From positions 1 to 32,304 of the forward strand of contig JALCCK010000031.1 of NCBI GenBank assembly GCA_022640795.1: DNA of 32,304 nucleotides. Reading direction: 5' to 3'. The position numbers and the translations under genes are program-made. Of the stretch, positions 24,189 through 32,304 are shown piece after piece; the stretch's first letter is position 1, and the number at the start of each line of letters is the position of its first letter. This stretch comes from Treponema sp. (GTDB taxonomy: Bacteria > Spirochaetota > Spirochaetia > Treponematales > Treponemataceae). The notes below the pieces were generated by a model, which saw only the letters and a program-made list of their open reading frames with translations, was not told where the DNA came from and ran no database searches.

Positions 24189-25926
24189 AGATCTGACAAT
24201 AAAGAATTTTGCGCTGATAGATTCGGCGGCCGTTGAATTCAAGAACGGTTTTACAGTTCTTTCCGGTGAAACCGGTGCCGGAAAATCGATACTGATCGGT
24301 GCGCTTTCGTTTCTGCTTGGCGGAAAGGCGGGCGTCGATCAGATCCGGACCGGAAGTGATGCTGCCGAAGTGAGCGGAACGTTTTATCTCGGACCGGAAC
24401 CTGCAGAACCGGGCCGTACAGATGACGACGAACCCGGAACGTCGTCGGCCTGGCTCGATTTGCATGGAATAGAAACCGACGGCGGACGGGTCCTGCTGCG
24501 GCGTATTTTAAAGTCGAATGGAAAAAGTTCCGCATGGATTCAGAGCACTCCGGTGACCAGAGCGGATCTTTCGGCGTTTTCATCTTTTCTGGTGGATATT
24601 CACGGCCAGCATGAACATCAGTCGCTGCTTCATGTGCCGGAACACCGGAAGTATCTTGACTCGTATGCCGGAATCGACGACGCCGTTGCCGGTTTTTCAA
24701 CGCTGTACAAACAGCTCGCTGCATTACGGCAGCGGCTCGCAAAACTTTCTGTTTCCGACGACGAACGCCGGCAGAAACGCGAAATGCTTGATTTTGCAGT
24801 AAAGGAAATCGACGGGGCTTCGTTGAAAGCAGGCGAAGATGAAGAACTTGAAGCTGAAGAGACAAAACTGTCTTCTTTTGAAAAATTGTATGAATCAGTC
24901 AGGTCCATAAACGGCACGCTTTCAGATTCGGACGAATCCGTTATGCCTGTTCTGAAACGATTGCGGAACGAAACAACTAAAATCACAGATCTTGACGGAG
25001 CGCTGGCCGGGCTTGCATCACGTTTTGAGAATGTCTTTTTTGAACTTTCGGATATCACTGAAGAATTCAAGAATTATGAACAGACGCTTGTTTTTGATCC
25101 TGCCCGGCTCGAAGCCGTTCAGGACCGGCTGGCGCAGCTTTTTAAACTGAAGAAGAAATATGCCTCGTCGGCAGCGGGTACCGTTGCGGAGGTTCTTGCG
25201 TACGGAGAAAAAGCACGGACGGAACTTGCATCGCTGGAAAATGATTCGGAGGAGCGTTCGAAACTTGAAAGCAGCAGCAGGGAACTTGAGAAGACTATAT
25301 ATACGCGCGCAAAAGTACTTTCTGCTGCACGGAAATCGGCCGCGCTTAAAATGTCCGGTGCCGTCGGTAAAATTCTCGGCAGTCTCGGTATGAAAGGCAC
25401 CGTCTTTTCCGTAAAGGTTGCCGAAAAACCGGGAACGCAGGTTGAGCAGAAATGTGATCAGTACGGAATGGATGACATTGAATTCCTGATAAGTGCCAAT
25501 CCCGGCTCGCCGCTTTTACCGCTTGCAAAGATAGCATCGGGCGGTGAACTTTCCCGCGTGATGCTGGCAATCAAGACGGTCCTTGCAGATACCGACGCCA
25601 TGCAGACAATGGTGTTCGATGAGATAGATACCGGTGTCGGCGGCGAAGTTGCCGTTGCTGTGGGCAGCCATTTAAAGAATTTGGCTGTAAACAGACAAAT
25701 TTTATGCATAACACATCTTGCCAGCATCGCGGTTTATGCCGATAATCAGATTAAGATAGAGAAAAAATCTGTCGAAAACGGAACCCGGACTGCCGTGCTG
25801 CCGGTAACCGGGGATGCCCGCATTTCTGAAATAGCCAGAATGCTTTCGGGTGATCCGTCGAGTGAAGAATCGCTCAAGCACGCACAGGTCATGCTTGAAA
25901 AGTACGCTGCTGCAGGAGGACGTTGA
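24181..25926 (+). CDS. recN: DNA repair protein RecN
   Basis: SMC-like ATPase that acts early in double-strand break repair, 581 residues, full length. Walker A is GETGAGKS (29-36). The segment HGQHEHQSLLH is typical of RecN, a central coiled coil rich in Glu, Lys and Ser spans roughly 170-390, then come the signature SGGELSRVMLAIK and Walker B VFDEIDTGVGG. It starts at ATG 24181 with GGAGG at 24171-24175. Its stop overlaps the next ATG as TGATG, so repair and downstream products are translationally linked. Confidence 0.96.
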   Translation: MLEDLTIKNFALIDSAAVEFKNGFTVLSGETGAGKSILIGALSFLLGGKAGVDQIRTGSDAAEVSGTFYLGPEPAEPGRTDDDEPGTSSAWLDLHGIETDGGRVLLRRILKSNGKSSAWIQSTPVTRADLSAFSSFLVDIHGQHEHQSLLHVPEHRKYLDSYAGIDDAVAGFSTLYKQLAALRQRLAKLSVSDDERRQKREMLDFAVKEIDGASLKAGEDEELEAEETKLSSFEKLYESVRSINGTLSDSDESVMPVLKRLRNETTKITDLDGALAGLASRFENVFFELSDITEEFKNYEQTLVFDPARLEAVQDRLAQLFKLKKKYASSAAGTVAEVLAYGEKARTELASLENDSEERSKLESSSRELEKTIYTRAKVLSAARKSAALKMSGAVGKILGSLGMKGTVFSVKVAEKPGTQVEQKCDQYGMDDIEFLISANPGSPLLPLAKIASGGELSRVMLAIKTVLADTDAMQTMVFDEIDTGVGGEVAVAVGSHLKNLAVNRQILCITHLASIAVYADNQIKIEKKSVENGTRTAVLPVTGDARISEIARMLSGDPSSEESLKHAQVMLEKYAAAGGR

Positions 25927-26729
25927 TGGCAAAAGTGACAGCTGAAGAACGGGAACTTTTTAATAAACGGATAGTTCCCTATAAAGAAAAAATCGGCAAA
26001 TCACTCGAAAAGGAAAAGAATATCCTCAATCTTATAGAAAAAGATTCTTCGGGCAATGCGTATAAAAAACTTGTTCTTTGTGATGAGATGCTGTACCTGG
26101 CGACGCTGTATATGGTTATAAACGGTCTGTCTCTTAAAATAATGAAGGTGAAAAATAACGATTCGTTAAACGATGCACGCAAAACGCTCTATAAGGCGAT
26201 TATTTATCTCGAAGAGATCGTAACGAATTCCATAAATGTACCGTTTTCCGATATTGAAGGACACTTGACCGGGATAAGTAATACGCCGCTCGAAAAAAGG
26301 TTTTTTATGATCAGAAAACTCGGTTTGTGTATCGATATGCTTATCGAAGCGTTCGGTGACAACTCAAAATGGAAATGGTCTTTCGTAGAACTTTGCGGAC
26401 GGTATGCAGTCGTAGCAAAGAACCTGCTTGATTTTAAAAAAGCTTCCCAGAGCTATTTTGATCCGCGTTCGCCTGATTATGAACTGTCCGTCCGGTATCT
26501 GCGGCTGATAAACCGCCTGCTGGAAGATTCCGCCGCCGCATACCGCGACCGGTATGAACTTTCCACAAGACGGCTCGACGATATGCGGCTTGCCATAAAC
26601 TATCTGCTGGCACAACGCCGCCTTAATATTCTCATCGGTAAAAACGACACTGCTGAAGACATAAAGAAGAAAGCAGTCATCTGGCGGGATAAGATGGAAG
26701 CGGACCAGAAAGCAGGTACCAGTAATTGA
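25926..26729 (+). CDS. Unknown conserved-looking helical cytoplasmic protein
   Basis: I do not recognise this 267-residue protein. It has no signal peptide or membrane segment and appears entirely helical, with many Lys, Glu, Leu and Arg residues and a run of paired hydrophobics suited to a helical bundle (for example LCDEMLYLATLYMVINGL and YRDRYELSTRRLDDMRLA). The chosen start is ATG 25926, which shares its A with the recN stop; AGGAGGA at 25914-25920 supports it, and a TTG three bases earlier is less likely. It ends overlapping the TTG start of the HD protein. The tight pairing suggests that the two products work together or are needed in fixed ratio (inference). Confidence 0.8.
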   Translation: MAKVTAEERELFNKRIVPYKEKIGKSLEKEKNILNLIEKDSSGNAYKKLVLCDEMLYLATLYMVINGLSLKIMKVKNNDSLNDARKTLYKAIIYLEEIVTNSINVPFSDIEGHLTGISNTPLEKRFFMIRKLGLCIDMLIEAFGDNSKWKWSFVELCGRYAVVAKNLLDFKKASQSYFDPRSPDYELSVRYLRLINRLLEDSAAAYRDRYELSTRRLDDMRLAINYLLAQRRLNILIGKNDTAEDIKKKAVIWRDKMEADQKAGTSN

Positions 26730-27946
26730 TACGCGAGCTTGCTTTTAAAATATTCGAAGGCTATTCGATAGAACGCTGGAATGATTTAGTCCGCCCGTTT
26801 CAGCTTATAGAGATGGATAAAGCTGCTGAAAAGATGGTTACCGCGTACATCGTCGGTAAATATGAAGAAAACCGCGGTAATTATATAAACTGGGACTGGA
26901 TGATCTATGCTTCGCTTTTTGATCTGCTTAAAAAGATTGCACTTTGCGACATAAAATCACCGGTGCAGTCCATGATCAGGAAGGAATTTCCGTCCGAATA
27001 TCTGCGGCTGAATGAGTGGGTCCTCAACCAGTATAAACCGCTCATGAAAGACGAATCGCTTTTTTCTCGGTTTACATTGTATATCGGACAGTCGTCAGGT
27101 TCAATAAAAATTGCCGATGACGATCTTCTGACGTTCAGGGTTCTGCGCGCTTCTCATAAATTTTCTACGCTGCGTGAACTTCAGCTTATCGCTCCAGTAA
27201 ACGAACCGGAACGTTACTATCTGACTGAAAAAGAGATTGAGGCAGATCTGCAGCAGTATCTGGATCTGCGCGGAATGCAGCTGCTGATAACAAAACAGAA
27301 ACCGTTTGATTTTATTATGATGATTGAACAGCTCCGGTTTCAGCGGCGATGGAATCAGACACCCCGCGTACCTTCTACCACCGTTCTCGGACACAGCTTT
27401 TTTGTTGCAATAATGACGCTGCTGCTCACGAGAGAAACCGGCGTACAGCTCTGTCCCCGGCGTGAATTCAATAATTTCTTCTGCGGACTTTTTCATGATT
27501 TACCGGAAGCCGTTACCCGTGATATCATTTCTCCCGTAAAGCAGGCTACAGACGAACTGCCGCTTATTGTTAAACATATTGAAGATGAAATCGTTCATAC
27601 GGAACTGGTCCCTCTGATGGAGCCTTTTTACCGGGACGAACTGCTGTACTTTACGAATGATGAATTCGATAATCGTATTATCGATGAGACGGGAAAGGTG
27701 AAAAAGGTTTCATGGGAAGAATTAAACGCAACCTATAATGAGGACCGGTATTCACCGGTCGATGGCAGACTGGTTCGTGTTGCTGATCATCTTTCAGCCC
27801 TTATGGAAGCAGACAGCTCCATAAAACACGGTATAACATCGGAACATCTTCGGGACGGGCGTCAGAATATTCTGACGCTGTATTCCGCCGGAACCGTTAT
27901 CAGCGGTATCGACGTCCATGCGCTTTTTTCCGAAATCGTGCGTTAA
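26726..27946 (+). CDS. HD-domain phosphohydrolase, YfbR-like, with N-terminal extension (TTG start)
   Basis: A 406-residue protein whose central part (about 205-360) matches the HD domain of YfbR-type 5'-deoxynucleotidases. His223 in GHSFFVAIM, His257-Asp258 in FHDLPEAVTRDIISPVK, Glu261, and Asp354 in VADHLSALME form the expected metal site. Compared with the roughly 200-residue YfbR, it has about 200 extra N-terminal residues with no recognised motif and a short C-terminal extension. It begins at TTG 26726, overlapping the stop of the preceding gene; no ATG exists until about 30 codons later and the Shine-Dalgarno sequence is weak, so coupling probably drives initiation. A nucleotide or nucleoside monophosphate substrate is a family-level inference. 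Confidence 0.82.
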   Translation: MIRELAFKIFEGYSIERWNDLVRPFQLIEMDKAAEKMVTAYIVGKYEENRGNYINWDWMIYASLFDLLKKIALCDIKSPVQSMIRKEFPSEYLRLNEWVLNQYKPLMKDESLFSRFTLYIGQSSGSIKIADDDLLTFRVLRASHKFSTLRELQLIAPVNEPERYYLTEKEIEADLQQYLDLRGMQLLITKQKPFDFIMMIEQLRFQRRWNQTPRVPSTTVLGHSFFVAIMTLLLTRETGVQLCPRREFNNFFCGLFHDLPEAVTRDIISPVKQATDELPLIVKHIEDEIVHTELVPLMEPFYRDELLYFTNDEFDNRIIDETGKVKKVSWEELNATYNEDRYSPVDGRLVRVADHLSALMEADSSIKHGITSEHLRDGRQNILTLYSAGTVISGIDVHALFSEIVR

Positions 27947-27987
27947 ACGGTAAAAAAAAAGACTTTTTATGCCGAAAATAAACTGAC

Positions 27988-28908
27988 ATGAACAGAAAAT
28001 TTTTAATAGTAAATCACAGAGCCGTTATTTTTCTCGTAATTTCCTGTTTATCAATGAACAGCCTGTTATCTGCGGATACGAAGTATACCGTAAAAAAAGG
28101 TGATACCCTCTATTCCATCGGAAGAAAATATCAGCTTACTGTTCAGGAACTGCGGACGGCGAACAATATGGATGAATCCGACATGCTGAAGGCGGGGAGC
28201 GTTATTATTGTTCCCGGTGCCGACATTGGAAATGCCGCTGCACTGACGGCTGCTCCGTCGGAGACTGCACAGACTTCTGGGGGCAGACAAGAGTACCTGG
28301 TCAGAAAAGGTGACACTTTTTACGGAATTTCACGGAAATACCATATTACGCTTTCAGAACTGTTCGCGATGAACGGGCTGGGAAGCGGGGCCGTCCTGAA
28401 AGCCGGACAAAAACTTTTCGTTCCGGCTGCAACCGCAGAAAAAAAAACGGACGGCAGGACTGTGCCGGTGGAACAGGACCGGAAACAGCAGCCGATTCCA
28501 GATCTGCCTTCTGCCGATCCCCGGGAATACAGTGCGGCGAAATCAGGCGATTCGCAGCTTGAATGGCCGGTCAGAAATCCGTCCGTTACCTATGTGAAAG
28601 GAAAAGTCTCGGGAGTCCAGCTTTCAGCGAAAAAAAACGAACCGGTTACTGCAATACGTGCCGGAACTATCATGTACTGCGGATTATACCGCGGATTCGG
28701 CAATGTCGTATTTATCCAGTCGAAGACCGGTCTTATCTATGCCTATTCAGGGCTCGGAACCGTATCGGTCAAAAAAGGGGAGTATCTGGTATTCGGCGAC
28801 AGACTGGGGACCGCGGGCGTTGATACTATCACCAGCCGGCCGCAGCTGACTCTTATGGTATTTCAGAACGGAACCCCGATTGATCCTGCCAAAGCGCCGC
28901 GCGGTTAG
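27988..28908 (+). CDS. Exported protein with two LysM domains and a degenerate LytM (M23) domain
   Basis: A 306-residue exported protein with a signal peptide ending near SLLSA. LysM domains lie at about 32-76 (YTVKKGDTLYSIGRKY) and 102-146 (YLVRKGDTFYGISRKY), a Pro/Lys-rich linker follows, and an M23-like fold covers 191-300. The fold is clear from AIRAGTIMYCG, GFGNVVFIQ and NGTPIDP, but the zinc ligands are gone: the usual HxG is absent near residue 209, YAH is YAY (253), and HLH is QLT (286-288). Such domains occur in EnvC and NlpD, which switch on cell-wall amidases. It likely binds peptidoglycan and regulates another hydrolase (inference). There is no clear Shine-Dalgarno sequence. A 9-A run (27952-27960) and an imperfect hairpin (27948-27974) sit in the 41-base leader. 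Confidence 0.88.
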   Translation: MNRKFLIVNHRAVIFLVISCLSMNSLLSADTKYTVKKGDTLYSIGRKYQLTVQELRTANNMDESDMLKAGSVIIVPGADIGNAAALTAAPSETAQTSGGRQEYLVRKGDTFYGISRKYHITLSELFAMNGLGSGAVLKAGQKLFVPAATAEKKTDGRTVPVEQDRKQQPIPDLPSADPREYSAAKSGDSQLEWPVRNPSVTYVKGKVSGVQLSAKKNEPVTAIRAGTIMYCGLYRGFGNVVFIQSKTGLIYAYSGLGTVSVKKGEYLVFGDRLGTAGVDTITSRPQLTLMVFQNGTPIDPAKAPRG

Positions 28909-29486
28909 AATAATTCCTGTATCGAAGCGGTATCGCGAATGCAGCGCAGAAATATTTCACGGCACACTCTCGCATCGTCTTCGGCACGATGCGCGGTTTG
29001 TATCGTTATATGAAGTGCTGCGGCCAGAAACGGCTGGCTGTATTTCCCCAGCCGGGGATACGCCCACCGCGACAGTTCCAGCGTGTCGATACAATGGGCA
29101 TTCAGTTCCCGGTGTCCGTTTCTGACCAGTTCTGCATTCAGAAATCCGATATCGAAGTTTGCATTGTGAGCTACCAGTACGGTTCCTTGTATAAAGTCAA
29201 GAAATTCAGGAAGTACTTCGGCGGCCGTCGGAGCTGCGGCAACCATTTCGTCGTCGATATGGCAGATGCCGGATATTTCAGCGGGAATCGGTTTTCCCGG
29301 CTTAATCAGCCTGCCGTATGTTCCGAGAATTCCGTCCCTGTTGAATTTTACGGCGCCGATTTCAATAATGCGGCAGGACTCCGGATGCAGTCCGGTCGTT
29401 TCCGTATCGAAGGCTGTAAAAACCGAACCGTCCTGCAGCAGACGGTTCAGTTTTCTGAAATCTTTTAAAAATCTAGTCTGCGGCAT
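28905..29486 (-). CDS. DnaQ-like 3'-5' exonuclease (DEDDh)
   Basis: A 193-residue exonuclease domain, either a stand-alone proofreading subunit (epsilon-like) or a DnaQ-family repair nuclease. Exo I is AFDTETTG with Asp27 and Glu29, Exo II is HNANFDIGFL, and Exo III is HRAEDDAR, the DEDDh pattern. There is no C-terminal extension for binding a polymerase or UvrC-like partner. The ATG lies 14 bases inside the end of the phosphohexomutase gene, so it is the last gene of that operon. Its stop interlocks with the stop of the LysM gene on the other strand. DnaE- and PolC-associated roles cannot be separated here. Confidence 0.9.
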   Translation of the reverse strand: MPQTRFLKDFRKLNRLLQDGSVFTAFDTETTGLHPESCRIIEIGAVKFNRDGILGTYGRLIKPGKPIPAEISGICHIDDEMVAAAPTAAEVLPEFLDFIQGTVLVAHNANFDIGFLNAELVRNGHRELNAHCIDTLELSRWAYPRLGKYSQPFLAAALHITIQTAHRAEDDARVCREIFLRCIRDTASIQELF

Positions 29487-31254
29487 CGAGCAGTTCTGTT
29501 ATTTCGCGTTTTATCAGCGAGCAAAGTTCGTGTGCACTGGTACGTGCTTCTGCAAGCCCTGCCTCGTCGGCGCCTTCAACCGGCATCGTACTGTTGATAT
29601 AGAATTTAATCTTCGGTTCGGTCCCTGAAGGACGTGCACTGACAATCGTACCGCCGGCAAGGAAGAATTGAATGACATTACTGCGGGGAAAATCGATTTT
29701 CGTCTTTTCTGACACGTTTTCAGGATCGTATTCGACGCTTTCCTGTATATCGCGTATTTTTACTACCTTTTTACCGCCGAGCGTTTTAAGTCCTTCGGAA
29801 CGGAGTTTTGCCATAATTCCGTTCATGACACCGATTCCCGTTGCTCCCGGAAAATATTTTGAGATGGAAACGTCTTCAAAATAGCCGAGTTCCCGGTACA
29901 TGTCGTCCAGATGTTCGAGAATACTCTTTCCCTGTGCGCGCCAGTAGAGTGTCATTTCGGAACACAGTGCGGCAGCCGAGATGCCGTCCTTGTCCATAAC
30001 CTCTTTTTCGACTTTGTAACCGTAACTTTCCTCGAGACCGAAAACGTAGTCGTTCGTTCCTGCCGCTTCGAATCGTGCTTCGACTGCTGCTATCCATTTA
30101 AAGCCGGTCAGACATTCCAGCATCTTTACGCCGTATTTTTTACAGACAGCGTCGGAGAACGGAGAGGTGACAATGGAGCGGATAACCGCCGGTTTTGCCG
30201 GCATTTTTCCCAGTTCCGTGCGGCTCAGCAGGATATAGTCCATGAGCAGCGCTCCCATCTGATTCCCCGAAACAAGAACGAATTTTCCATTTTTGTCCGG
30301 AAACGCAGTTCCGAATCTGTCGGCATCGGGATCTGTTGCCATAACACAGTCGGCTTTTTCTTTCTCACCGAGTTCTACGGCCATTTTCAGTGCCGGAGCT
30401 TCTTCAGGATTCGGTTTTTCAACTGTCGGAAAATCTCCGTCGGGCTCCCGCTGTTCGGGAACCGTGATGACGTTGAGCCCGAGATCCCCGAGTACTTTTT
30501 CCACGTGCATAGCTCCTGTTCCGTGGAGCGGCGTATAGACTATTTTTACATCGCCGGCATGTTCCTTGATGAGCGCCGGCCGGAACAACTGTTTTTTTAT
30601 CATTGCCCAGAATTTTTCATCTATTTCCTTATCAATGACGACCAGTCTGCCTGCTTTTTCAGCCTCCTGTTTACTCATTGAATGTATATCCGTTACCCTG
30701 TTGACTTCTTCAATGATACCGGCATCGTGCGGCTCTATGACCTGTGCACCGTCGTTCCAGTATGCCTTGTAACCGTTGTACTGCGGCGGATTGTGCGAGG
30801 CGGTAACGACAACGCCGGTATCCGCTCCGAGCGTTCTGATTGCGTACGACAGTTCAGGCGTCGGACGGAGTCCCGAAAACAGATATGCTTTGATGTTGTT
30901 CGCTGCGAAGATACAGGCGGTCGCTTCGGCAAAAACATCCGAATTATGACGGCTGTCGTAAGCGACGACTGCGCTCAAACAACCTGCTTCAGCTTTCTGC
31001 GGAAACGCCTTTTTTATATAGTTCGCAAGCCCCTGCGTTGCTTTATTTATTTCCAGCGTATTCATGCGGTTCGTCCCGCCGCCCATGATTCCCCGAAGAC
31101 CTCCGGTTCCGAAAGCAAGCGTCTGATAGAACCTGTCTTCAAGTTCTTTCATGTCCCCGGCAGCGACGAGGTCCTCGACCTCTTTTCTGAAACGTGCGTC
31201 TTTCTCTGCTGCGATATAAGCTTTTGCCCTTTCAAGAATCTCGGATTTTTCCAT
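29473..31254 (-). CDS. Phosphoglucomutase/phosphomannomutase (alpha-D-phosphohexomutase)
   Basis: Interconverts 1- and 6-phosphosugars, 593 residues, the length of PgcA/ManB-type mutases. The phosphoserine loop TASHNPPQYNGYK places the active Ser at 153; the metal loop DPDADRFG is at 308-315, the sugar loop is GLEESYGYK, and the phosphate-binding loop RPSGTEPK lies near residue 550. A GAGGAG ribosome-binding site precedes the ATG. A second, incomplete mutase lies 18 bases upstream in the same direction, and the DnaQ-like gene overlaps its 3' end. Glucose versus mannose specificity is not readable. Confidence 0.93.
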   Translation of the reverse strand: MEKSEILERAKAYIAAEKDARFRKEVEDLVAAGDMKELEDRFYQTLAFGTGGLRGIMGGGTNRMNTLEINKATQGLANYIKKAFPQKAEAGCLSAVVAYDSRHNSDVFAEATACIFAANNIKAYLFSGLRPTPELSYAIRTLGADTGVVVTASHNPPQYNGYKAYWNDGAQVIEPHDAGIIEEVNRVTDIHSMSKQEAEKAGRLVVIDKEIDEKFWAMIKKQLFRPALIKEHAGDVKIVYTPLHGTGAMHVEKVLGDLGLNVITVPEQREPDGDFPTVEKPNPEEAPALKMAVELGEKEKADCVMATDPDADRFGTAFPDKNGKFVLVSGNQMGALLMDYILLSRTELGKMPAKPAVIRSIVTSPFSDAVCKKYGVKMLECLTGFKWIAAVEARFEAAGTNDYVFGLEESYGYKVEKEVMDKDGISAAALCSEMTLYWRAQGKSILEHLDDMYRELGYFEDVSISKYFPGATGIGVMNGIMAKLRSEGLKTLGGKKVVKIRDIQESVEYDPENVSEKTKIDFPRSNVIQFFLAGGTIVSARPSGTEPKIKFYINSTMPVEGADEAGLAEARTSAHELCSLIKREITELLDAAD

Positions 31255-31272
31255 TTTCTGACTCCTCTAAAA

Positions 31273-32304
31273 CTATCGGTAATTTAAATTTCTGCCTGCT
31301 TCATCGTCCGATCGTGCAAGCATGTATGTTTCCCATTGTAACAGGTCTTTTTCTTCTGTGTTGTTACTGCCTTTGACGTCGCACATGACACGGAATATCG
31401 GTTCCGTTTTCGAACCGCGCATCCACATGAATGCGATCGGTTCCCCGGCTGCCGAATAGAAAATAATTTTAAGACCGCCGTTTCCGCTTATACCGAAGTC
31501 AGCTATATCGCAGGAGACGACTGTCCCGTTTAACGCGAATACCCGGTATGAACAGATCCCGTATTTTTCTTTCAGTTCCGCTTTTTTCCGTTTCCAGTCC
31601 GATTCGAAAACCTGCTGAAATCTGCTTTTCAGTTTTCCGTGATCGGACGAATTTATGCGGAGCATCGCTTCCGGTTCCGAAACTCCGGTCGTCGTATAAA
31701 CCGGAAGCGTTTTAATTATATCTGAAAGCGTAAAGTTTGTCTTGTATTTTTCAGGCTGTCCCGATTTTTTACACCAGAGGTGAAAAAGCCCGTCTTTTAC
31801 CGAACCGTCGTCGTTTTTCCGGTCACGTATCGTCAGGAGCTGAATCAGCAGAAATACCGTATTCAGCGGATCTCTGACCGCTTCCGGATGCACGATGGTT
31901 CCACCGTTAGAACCTTCTCCCAGAATACGCACACAGAAACCTTCTTTCCGTTTTTTACGGGCCAGACCGACGACGTTTGCTTCTCCTACTTCCGCCCGGA
32001 AAACGGGAGCGCCGAAAGCGTCGGCAATTTCGTCGATTCGCATGGACGTCGGACCGTTTACGACGACCGCCGGCCGGCAGCCTGTATCAGCTTCCTGCAT
32101 CCATGCTCCGTGGCTCAATACGGCAAGAACGGACAGTGAAAAAACTTCCTGTGCGTTCAGAGTCCGGGGGCTGTCGCGCTGTTCGTCCCAGAAAACGATG
32201 TTTCCGCGGTCGCCGTCGCAGTCGGGCATATATCCCAGCAGAACGTCTGTACGTCCCCTGTTTCTGAGCGTGGTCATATATTCGGCGCACCAGACAAGAT
32301 TTTC
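31273..32304 (-). CDS. Second phosphohexomutase-family protein, C-terminal part (5' end outside window)
   Basis: The frame stays open to the right window edge (nine codons beyond the first in-window ATG at 32277), so the start and the phosphoserine loop are not visible; 343 residues are present. It has a metal loop DCDGDRG in GYMPDCDGDRGNIVF, a sugar-loop-like ILGEGSNGGTIVHPEAVRDP, and a phosphate loop MRGSKTEPIFRV near the end. Compared with the complete mutase just downstream, the sequence is strongly diverged: GEGSNGG replaces ESSG/EESYG types and RGSKTEP replaces RPSGTEP. It could be a phosphomannomutase, a phosphoglucomutase or a family member with another substrate. It is 18 bases from the next gene and so belongs to the same operon. 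Confidence 0.8.
   Translation of the reverse strand, partial: ENLVWCAEYMTTLRNRGRTDVLLGYMPDCDGDRGNIVFWDEQRDSPRTLNAQEVFSLSVLAVLSHGAWMQEADTGCRPAVVVNGPTSMRIDEIADAFGAPVFRAEVGEANVVGLARKKRKEGFCVRILGEGSNGGTIVHPEAVRDPLNTVFLLIQLLTIRDRKNDDGSVKDGLFHLWCKKSGQPEKYKTNFTLSDIIKTLPVYTTTGVSEPEAMLRINSSDHGKLKSRFQQVFESDWKRKKAELKEKYGICSYRVFALNGTVVSCDIADFGISGNGGLKIIFYSAAGEPIAFMWMRGSKTEPIFRVMCDVKGSNNTEEKDLLQWETYMLARSDDEAGRNLNYR

Noticed and set aside
29911..30681. 256-residue plus-strand open frame
   Set aside because: It is antisense to the complete phosphohexomutase, which shows every family motif; the frame is rich in Cys, Phe and Arg and has no recognisable motif.
1..32304. CRISPR arrays, rRNA, tRNA, insertion sequences, prophage or defence genes
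   Set aside because: No regularly spaced repeats, RNA-gene hallmarks, transposase, integrase or attachment-site features were seen; nearly all sequence is accounted for by chromosomal genes.

Overview
The window reads as ordinary, gene-dense chromosome of a spirochaete, most likely a Treponema of moderate G+C. The strongest evidence is the run tamB-like, bamA, skp/ompH, mutS, which matches the Treponema pallidum order around TP0326 (BamA). A Pur-alpha-like (DUF3276/BpuR-type) gene supports this. I see no rRNA, tRNA, CRISPR array, insertion sequence, integrase or phage gene. No gene-free stretch exceeds about 100 bases; the longest is 3225-3326. Two genes run off the window: an aminotransferase at the left edge and a phosphohexomutase at the right edge.

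Left block (+, 1-6644). The C-terminal part of a valine-pyruvate-type aminotransferase is followed closely by a NitT/TauT-like ABC importer: binding protein, permease and ATPase. A phosphoribosyltransferase with its own putative promoter comes next, then a large exported protein with a likely beta-helix end, then rnhB, which overlaps it by ATGA.

Second block (-, 10721-6641). tmk, a small exported protein of unknown role, aroB and a cysteine desulfurase form a tight minus-strand operon. A bpuR-like gene follows with its own putative promoter and an operator-like dyad. Its stop codon interlocks with that of rnhB.

Third block (+, 10773-21666). tamB, bamA, skp and mutS make an outer-membrane biogenesis unit with a mismatch-repair gene on its end, followed by comF. 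The tmk/tamB divergent gap is only 51 bases and holds a 9-bp direct repeat.

Fourth block (+, 21742-28908). cheW, a DegT-fold protein with His in place of the catalytic Lys, nadK, recN, an unknown helical protein, a YfbR-like HD protein and a LysM/degenerate-LytM protein. Four of these (nadK to the HD gene) are chained by overlaps that suggest translational coupling.

Right block (-, 32304-28905). Two tandem alpha-D-phosphohexomutases, one cut by the window edge, then a DnaQ-like exonuclease that meets the LysM gene tail to tail.

I did not find a complete new defence or mobile system. The best leads are proteins whose family is clear but whose active site is changed: the DegT-fold protein (Lys to His), thymidylate kinase (P-loop Lys to Thr), the metal-ligand-free LytM domain, and a binding protein without a lipobox Cys. 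The unknown protein coupled to the HD protein is another lead. All calls come from reading the sequence; no search was run.
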